Of a stretch of DNA of 17,591 nt, positions 13,926-17,591 are shown piece after piece. The notes under the pieces were generated by a model, which made no database searches, was not told the DNA's origin, and was given only the letters and a program-made list of their open reading frames with translations. Position 1 is the first letter of the stretch. Each line of letters starts with the position of its first letter. A program made the translations under genes and the position numbers. The stretch spans positions 1-17,591 of the forward strand of contig JAZRQE010000019.1 of assembly GCA_045649545.1 (NCBI GenBank). Direction: 5' to 3'. The stretch comes from UMGS172 sp045649545. Its GTDB lineage: Bacteria; Bacillota; Clostridia; Oscillospirales; Acutalibacteraceae.

Positions 13926-15031
13926 AAAGAACAGTAATTGTTGTCACTGCGATTTTGTGTTTTGTCTTTTGCGGTAATGTCACGGCAGAGGAAGTAAACG
14001 TAAACGATATATATAAGGAACAGTTTAAAGCCAGCGGTGCCGATGATTTAAGTGACTCATTGCCTGACGATGTTAAAGATACATTGGATGAAATTGATAT
14101 TTCGAGTAGTGACTTGTCTTGGACTGAGTATTTTACACCGCAAAATATTTTTCAAAATATGTGGTCATTTTTAAAAAGCGGAGGTAAACGTCCCTTTACA
14201 GCATTAGTTTCTTTGTTGGCTGTTTTGCTTTTTTCTACGGCAGTAGAAGGCTTTTACAGTGAAAACAAAACAGTAAAGTATGTAGTTAGTTTGGGAATTA
14301 CAGCGGCGGTGGTTTTGCCTGCGGCAGGCACTGTAAAGCTGTGCATTTCGGCGGTATCGTCTGCGGGTGTGTTTATGCTTTCGTTTGTGCCAATTTATGC
14401 CGCAATTTTAGTGTCGCGAGGGAAATCGGTCACCGCTGCGGGTTTTTCAACCGTAATGTTAACGGTTAGTCAGGGTGTAACGTCGTTATGCTCCTTTTGT
14501 TTGGCACCGCTTACCGGAATGCAATTGGGATTGTCGGTCGCGGGGTCAACCTTGCCCGATATTAATGTTGCTTCTATCGGTAACGCCATTAAAAAGGCTT
14601 CGATGTGGACACTGTCGCTGGCATCAACTGTGTTACTTGGCGTGCTTGGAATACAATCTCTCGTCGGTGGTGCGGCAGACACATTAACCTCAAAAACTGC
14701 AAAATTTGTGTTGGGTACTGCAGTGCCGGTGGTTGGTGCTACTGTTGGTGAAGCGTTAAATACCGTCAGAGGTTGCGTAAAATTGTTGGGTACCTCGGTT
14801 GCAGTTTATGGGATTGTAGCGTTGGTGCTGATTATTTTACCCACAGTAATAGAACTATTCCTTTGGCGAATAAGTTTGAGTTTAGGCTCATCAGCTGCTG
14901 AAATGTTGGGTCAAACCAAGGCGGTGGCACTGATACGGTCGGTTGATGCGGCGGTATCGTTTATATTAGGGATAATGATTTTAGTTGGGTTGCTGTTTAT
15001 TATATCACTTACGGTTGTGGCGGTGGTGTGA
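13922..15031 (+). CDS. spoIIIAE: Stage III sporulation protein AE
   Basis: This 369-residue polytopic protein is the largest membrane component of the SpoIIIA channel. A signal peptide is visible: a KR start, the hydrophobic stretch TVIVVTAILCFVFC, and probable cleavage after VTA near residue 22. An acidic extracytoplasmic stretch follows, then about seven or eight membrane segments from residue 90. The conserved LVSRGKSVTAAGFSTVMLT and LPTVIELFLWRISL blocks identify the family. It overlaps spoIIIAD by 4 bases and abuts spoIIIAF with no gap. Confidence 0.95.
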   Translation: MKRTVIVVTAILCFVFCGNVTAEEVNVNDIYKEQFKASGADDLSDSLPDDVKDTLDEIDISSSDLSWTEYFTPQNIFQNMWSFLKSGGKRPFTALVSLLAVLLFSTAVEGFYSENKTVKYVVSLGITAAVVLPAAGTVKLCISAVSSAGVFMLSFVPIYAAILVSRGKSVTAAGFSTVMLTVSQGVTSLCSFCLAPLTGMQLGLSVAGSTLPDINVASIGNAIKKASMWTLSLASTVLLGVLGIQSLVGGAADTLTSKTAKFVLGTAVPVVGATVGEALNTVRGCVKLLGTSVAVYGIVALVLIILPTVIELFLWRISLSLGSSAAEMLGQTKAVALIRSVDAAVSFILGIMILVGLLFIISLTVVAVV

Positions 15032-15508
15032 ATGGAAACTGTCAAAAATTTAATTACGTCACTTTGTGTGGTGCTGATTTTTTCGGGTGTGGCTATGATG
15101 CTTATACCCGAAGGAACAATGAAAAAGTCGGTCAAAACACTTATTTCGGTTATCATTATTTCGGTAATCGTATCTTGTGTCTTGGGCGTGTCCGAAGCGG
15201 TAAAAGGGATTGATTTTAGTTCTAAAAGCATTGATTTAAATGAGACAAGTTCTTCATTTTCTAAAACAGTACAAAACCAAAGTGTTAAGAGTATAGAGTC
15301 AGCGGTTAAGGCAGTTATTATTGATGAGTTTGAAAAAAACGGTATAGAATCAGCAGAAGTTTCGGTTTTCGCGGATATTACCGAAGACAACCGAATATAT
15401 ATTAAAAGGATTGAAGTTGTATGTGACAGTGCAGAACTGTCACAGTGCCGTATAGTTTTGGATAAGCTGTCAATTTGTAATGATGTTAATGTGACGGAAA
15501 GGAAATAG
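15032..15508 (+). CDS. spoIIIAF: Stage III sporulation protein AF
   Basis: This 158-residue protein has two N-terminal membrane segments (LITSLCVVLIFSGVAMMLI and TLISVIIISVIVSCVLGV) separated by PEGTMKKSV, a SpoIIIAF hallmark. A soluble C-terminal domain with a ring-building-motif-like pattern follows. It belongs to the SpoIIIA channel. The ATG begins immediately after the spoIIIAE stop, and GGTGGTG within spoIIIAE serves as ribosome site. Confidence 0.92.
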   Translation: METVKNLITSLCVVLIFSGVAMMLIPEGTMKKSVKTLISVIIISVIVSCVLGVSEAVKGIDFSSKSIDLNETSSSFSKTVQNQSVKSIESAVKAVIIDEFEKNGIESAEVSVFADITEDNRIYIKRIEVVCDSAELSQCRIVLDKLSICNDVNVTERK

Positions 15509-15509
15509 T

Positions 15510-16079
15510 ATGGATTTAAAGGAAAACTTATTGAAGATAAAAGAAAAACTACCAAAATCCAAAAGCGGTTTTTTGGTAGTAATCGGTTTAATCGGAATGG
15601 TTTTAATACTGATTTCTTCTTTAGACTTCGGCTCACCTGAAAAGAGTGAAAATAAACAGTCGACAGAAGTTTCGGTTAAAAATCCTCAAAGCTATACCGA
15701 AAACCTTGAAAAACGGCTTGAGTCTGTCATTTCGGATATGCTCGGTGGCAGTGAGGTTAGTGTGCTGATAACTTTAGAAAGCGGTGCTGAGTATATTTAT
15801 GCAGATGAAATAAAAACCGATGCCGATGTAACCAAAGACCAATCAGCTTTAAAAACTCAGGAAAGTGACAGTAACCATAAAACTTATGTAATTGTAAAAG
15901 ACGCCCACGGCAATGAGCAACCTCTTGTTGTTACCGAAAAAATGCCAGTTATAAGAGGTGTAGTAATTGTTTGTGAAAACGGACAGACTTCAAATGTTGC
16001 TACGGCTGTGCGTTTGGCAGTAAAATCGGCTTTAAATGTTGATGACTCTAAAATTTGTGTTATCGGCAGGCATATATGA
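15510..16079 (+). CDS. spoIIIAG: Stage III sporulation protein AG
   Basis: This 189-residue single-pass membrane protein forms the large ring of the SpoIIIA-SpoIIQ channel. A membrane helix lies at about residues 19-38 (GFLVVIGLIGMVLILISS). The ring-building domain follows, with YTENLEKRLESVISDMLGG and the conserved end VIRGVVIVCENGQ...AVRLAVKSALNV. An AAAGGA site precedes the ATG, 1 base after spoIIIAF. Residues 70-140 include the beta-rich insertion typical of SpoIIIAG. Confidence 0.94.
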   Translation: MDLKENLLKIKEKLPKSKSGFLVVIGLIGMVLILISSLDFGSPEKSENKQSTEVSVKNPQSYTENLEKRLESVISDMLGGSEVSVLITLESGAEYIYADEIKTDADVTKDQSALKTQESDSNHKTYVIVKDAHGNEQPLVVTEKMPVIRGVVIVCENGQTSNVATAVRLAVKSALNVDDSKICVIGRHI

Positions 16080-16095
16080 AAGGAGATTATTTTAA

Positions 16096-16647
16096 ATGCA
16101 AAAGGGTAAGGGCAAGGTTTTTTCAAAAAGACATATAGTGACATCCGTCTTGGTTGTGTGTCTTGCGGCGGCGGTCTGGCTAAATATGAAGTATTCAAGC
16201 TTTGATAATAATGCGTTAGGTGCAAATAATAATTCAGGTGATACAGAATATTTTGATAAAGACAGTAATTTAGGGCAGGCTGTCCAAACCGGCACTGGTG
16301 TTGATAAAATAGCAACTGCAAGGCAGGAACGAAACAATAACCGCAGTAAAACAATTGCAGATTTAACGGGAGTTGTGAACAGTTCTACTGCAGACTCCAA
16401 AGCCAAAGAAGAGGCATTAAAAGGTCTAAATTTAATTGCCGAGCAGGTTAATGCCGAGGCTTCAATGGAGACGGTAATTAAACTTAAAGGGTTTGAGGAT
16501 GCATTAGCGATAATTTCAGATGAAACAGTAACGGTTATAGTCCCGGCAGAGAGTCTTTTAACTAGTCAAACACTGCAAATTCAGGATGCTGTAATCTCAC
16601 AAAAACCAATAGATTTGGAAAAAATTAAAATAATCGCCGTAAAATAG
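16096..16647 (+). CDS. spoIIIAH: Stage III sporulation protein AH
   Basis: This 183-residue mother-cell protein pairs with forespore SpoIIQ across the intermembrane space. A basic N-terminus (QKGKGKVFSKRH) precedes one membrane helix (IVTSVLVVCLAAAVWLN). A low-complexity Asn/Asp-rich linker of about 60 residues follows. The YscJ/FliF-like ring domain covers residues 100-183 (KEEALKGLNLIAEQVNAE, then VTVIVPAESLL). The linker is rich in Asn and may be fast evolving. AGGAG lies 10 bases before the ATG. It is the last gene of the operon, and no terminator is evident before the next promoter. Confidence 0.94.
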   Translation: MQKGKGKVFSKRHIVTSVLVVCLAAAVWLNMKYSSFDNNALGANNNSGDTEYFDKDSNLGQAVQTGTGVDKIATARQERNNNRSKTIADLTGVVNSSTADSKAKEEALKGLNLIAEQVNAEASMETVIKLKGFEDALAIISDETVTVIVPAESLLTSQTLQIQDAVISQKPIDLEKIKIIAVK

Positions 16648-16675
16648 TTGCGAGATTGAAAAAATATGTTATAAT
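16648..16675 (+). promoter_or_regulatory. Sigma-A promoter for the Asp23 gene
   Basis: TTGCGA at 16648-16653 and TATAAT at 16670-16675 are 16 bases apart and start directly after the spoIIIAH stop. It would free the Asp23 gene from sporulation control. Confidence 0.65.
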
Positions 16676-16722
16676 AGATGTAAACAGTTTAAACGTTTAT
16701 TATAATTTGGAGGTTCCCGATT

Positions 16723-17082
16723 ATGGAAAATAAAAAAACAAGCGGTCTTGCTATTAATAATGAGGCAGTTATTCAGATTGCCGGTATTGCAGCTTTGGAA
16801 GTAGAAGGCGTTGCAGGTCTTGCAAAGCGTCCTGCTCAACTTAAAAATTTTAAGAGTCTTATGAGTGGCTCTCGCACAAGTCATTCAAAGTCAATCGGTT
16901 TTTCTACTGATAACGGTGCAATTATTCTTGATGTGTTTGTCACAGTGCACGACCATATCAAGGTTAAGGATGTTGCCGAGGCTGTTCAGGCTAACGTTAA
17001 GGACAAAGTACAGAGTATGACCGGTAACGCAGTTGCAATTGTCAACGTTCATGTCGACGACCTTGTAATTACACAAGAATAA
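16723..17082 (+). CDS. Asp23/Gls24 family envelope stress response protein
   Basis: This 119-residue cytoplasmic protein of the Asp23 (DUF322) family is associated with alkaline shock and cell-envelope homeostasis in Gram-positive bacteria. The family core is visible: INNEAVIQIAGIAALEVEGVAGLA at the N-terminus, then IILDVFVTVHDHIKVKDVAEAVQANVK, and VAIVNVHVDDLVI at the end. The middle (KSLMSGSRTSHSKSIG) is a short Ser-rich linker. GGAGG lies before the ATG. Genes of this family often follow spoIIIAH in Clostridia, before nusB; here the downstream side is a terminator and a tRNA, so nusB is not adjacent. Confidence 0.93.
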   Translation: MENKKTSGLAINNEAVIQIAGIAALEVEGVAGLAKRPAQLKNFKSLMSGSRTSHSKSIGFSTDNGAIILDVFVTVHDHIKVKDVAEAVQANVKDKVQSMTGNAVAIVNVHVDDLVITQE

Positions 17083-17105
17083 GTATTAAATTTATTGTAA
17101 ACAAC

Positions 17106-17137
17106 AAAAAGCACGGTACGAATGTACCGTGCTTTTT
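17106..17137. terminator. Bidirectional terminator after the Asp23 gene
   Basis: A perfect 14-bp stem (AAAAAGCACGGTAC / GTACCGTGCTTTTT) with a GAAT loop is flanked by A- and T-runs. It can end the Asp23 transcript and any minus-strand transcript reading through 17139. Confidence 0.92.
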
Positions 17138-17138
17138 G

Positions 17139-17282
17139 CTACTTATCCCACAGATTTACTGCATTTACTCTTTTTTCAAGTTCTTTTATCATAATGTCAG
17201 AATCGTTGACCGAGTTGATTCCTTCTTTTGAGTAAACAGATGACCAGAAAAAGAAAGATACTAAATCGGTCTGATTTTCAAA
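17139..17282 (-). pseudogene. 5'-truncated reading-frame remnant
   Basis: Minus-strand codons from 17282 down to a TAG at 17139-17141 encode 47 residues, beginning FENQTDLVSFFFWSSVYS and ending VNAVNLWDK. The composition looks like a real protein tail (mixed charges, Trp residues, an amphipathic ELEKRVNAV stretch), and the stop lies directly before the bidirectional terminator, as at a normal gene end. In frame, a TAA immediately precedes the first codon, and the only internal ATG is at residue 31, so no intact start exists. The break coincides with the edge of the AT-rich palindrome at 17283-17350. I do not recognise the family. Confidence 0.5.
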
Positions 17283-17350
17283 TTATTCATCATTCATTAT
17301 TCATTACGGAAATCCGTTTTAATGAATGATGAATATTGAATAATGAAAAA
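17283..17350. repeat. AT-rich imperfect palindrome with ATTCATT units
   Basis: A centre ACGGA-AA-TCCGT (17306-17317) is flanked by arms rich in ATTCATT on the left and AATGAATGATGAAT on the right. ATTCATCATTCATT occurs in both arms but is offset. The ATTCATT/AATGAAT units suggest a small dispersed palindromic repeat or MITE-like element, or replication slippage. No transposase or clear target-site duplication is seen. Confidence 0.6.
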
Positions 17351-17365
17351 ATGAATAATACAAAA

Positions 17366-17397
17366 TCAAAAATCCGCCGATTTTCATCAGCGGATTT
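17366..17397 (-). terminator. Terminator of tRNA-Pro
   Basis: Read on the minus strand, AAATCCGCTGAT pairs with ATCGGCGGATTT (one G-U pair) across a GAAA tetraloop, and TTGATTTTG follows. It begins a few bases after the tRNA CCA end. Confidence 0.85.
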
Positions 17398-17404
17398 CCG
17401 ATTT

Positions 17405-17480
17405 TGGTCGAGGTGACAGGACTCGAACCTGCGGCATCTAGTTCCCAAAACTAGCGCCCTACCAACTGGGCGACACCTCG
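17405..17480 (-). tRNA. tRNA-Pro (anticodon UGG)
   Basis: On the minus strand a 7-bp acceptor stem CGAGGTG / CACCTCG closes a full cloverleaf. The D-loop contains AGTTGGTAGG. The anticodon stem CTAGT / ACTAG surrounds loop TTTGGGA, so the anticodon is TGG, reading proline CCN codons. The T-arm contains the GGTTCGAGTCC block. The discriminator base is A and CCA is encoded (17405-17407). The mature length without CCA is 73. Confidence 0.97.
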
Positions 17481-17507
17481 GAATGATATTATGATTAATA
17501 AAATATT

Positions 17508-17540
17508 AATCACCGAAGACCAATACAGTCAACGGTGATT
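17508..17540. repeat. Inverted repeat in the tRNA-Pro upstream region
   Basis: AATCACCG at 17508-17515 pairs with CGGTGATT at 17533-17540, with an inner GAC/GTC pair and AA/AA mismatches. T-rich sequence follows on both sides. It could terminate a transcript entering from the right, or act as a DNA site over the tRNA transcription start. Confidence 0.45.
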
Positions 17541-17569
17541 ATTTTACTTTATAATTTCGATTTTGTCAA
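17541..17569 (-). promoter_or_regulatory. Sigma-A promoter of tRNA-Pro
   Basis: Read on the minus strand, TTGACA (17569-17564) and TAAAAT (17546-17541) are 17 bases apart. Transcription would start near 17534, giving a leader of about 50 bases before the tRNA. Confidence 0.7.
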
Positions 17570-17591
17570 GTGGAATTATTCATAATTAACC

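Noticed and set aside
14911..15636. Long minus-strand open frame of 241 codons opposite spoIIIAE-AG
   Set aside because: It lies antisense to three well-supported sporulation genes, its translation is Ser/Thr/Ile-rich without a recognisable domain, and it has no own regulatory signals. It is a shadow of the coding strand.
15884..16406. Overlapping minus-strand frames opposite spoIIIAG-AH
   Set aside because: They are low-complexity antisense translations in two frames over genuine genes, with no ribosome site.
17230..17350. CRISPR-like repeats from the ATTCATT units
   Set aside because: The units are contiguous and part of a palindrome, with no regular unique spacers.
17405..17591. tRNA-Pro as an active genomic-island attachment site
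   Set aside because: No integrase, no direct repeat of the tRNA 3' end and no island genes are visible in the window; only a short remnant lies nearby.

Overview
The window looks like chromosomal DNA from an anaerobic, endospore-forming member of the Clostridia, probably close to the Ruminococcaceae/Oscillospiraceae. This rests on the complete spoIIA (anti-sigma/sigma F) and spoIIIA (eight-gene channel) operons, moderate-to-low GC, strong AGGAG-type ribosome binding sites, low-GC type topoisomerase and Asp23 genes, and a Rieske-tailed FAD oxidoreductase. The species assignment is inference; no rRNA is present. The content is mostly vertically inherited core genes. I see no CRISPR array, prophage, intact insertion sequence or defence island.

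Layout. Positions 1-3007 hold the end of a ParE/GyrB-type subunit and a complete ParC/GyrA-type subunit, together a type IIA topoisomerase without a recognisable gyrase box. A hairpin-rich gap (3008-3204) with a clear sigma-A promoter leads to valS (3205-5838). folC (5889-7163) starts only 17-18 bases after the valS terminator. The spoIIA operon follows (7279-8669): SpoIIAA, SpoIIAB and a sigma F that begins directly at region 2. A convergent small XRE regulator (8717-8926, minus) shares the bidirectional terminator. Its upstream gap carries three palindromes and a strong plus-strand promoter pointing at an NAD salvage pair: a nicotinamidase-like hydrolase (9126-9650) and NH3-dependent NAD synthase (9662-10387). 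A stand-alone FAD oxidoreductase with a Rieske tail (10480-11775) comes next.

Positions 11877-16647 hold the complete spoIIIAA-AH operon, with short gaps or overlaps throughout, which suggests translational coupling. An Asp23/Gls24 gene (16723-17082) with its own promoter follows. The right end contains a 5'-truncated minus-strand reading-frame remnant abutting an AT-rich imperfect palindrome, and a minus-strand tRNA-Pro(UGG) with encoded CCA, promoter and terminator.

How the genes work together. The spoIIA products switch on forespore sigma F. In the known pathway this leads to sigma E activation in the mother cell, which then makes the SpoIIIA proteins that build the mother cell-forespore channel. 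The two sporulation operons are separated here by NAD metabolism and redox genes. The most interesting features are regulatory or evolutionary: operator-like palindromes over the pncA-nadE promoter, a sigma F lacking its usual N-terminal segment, a changed residue in the TOPRIM EGDSAGG signature, and the gene remnant beside tRNA-Pro. I do not see a clearly new multi-gene system.
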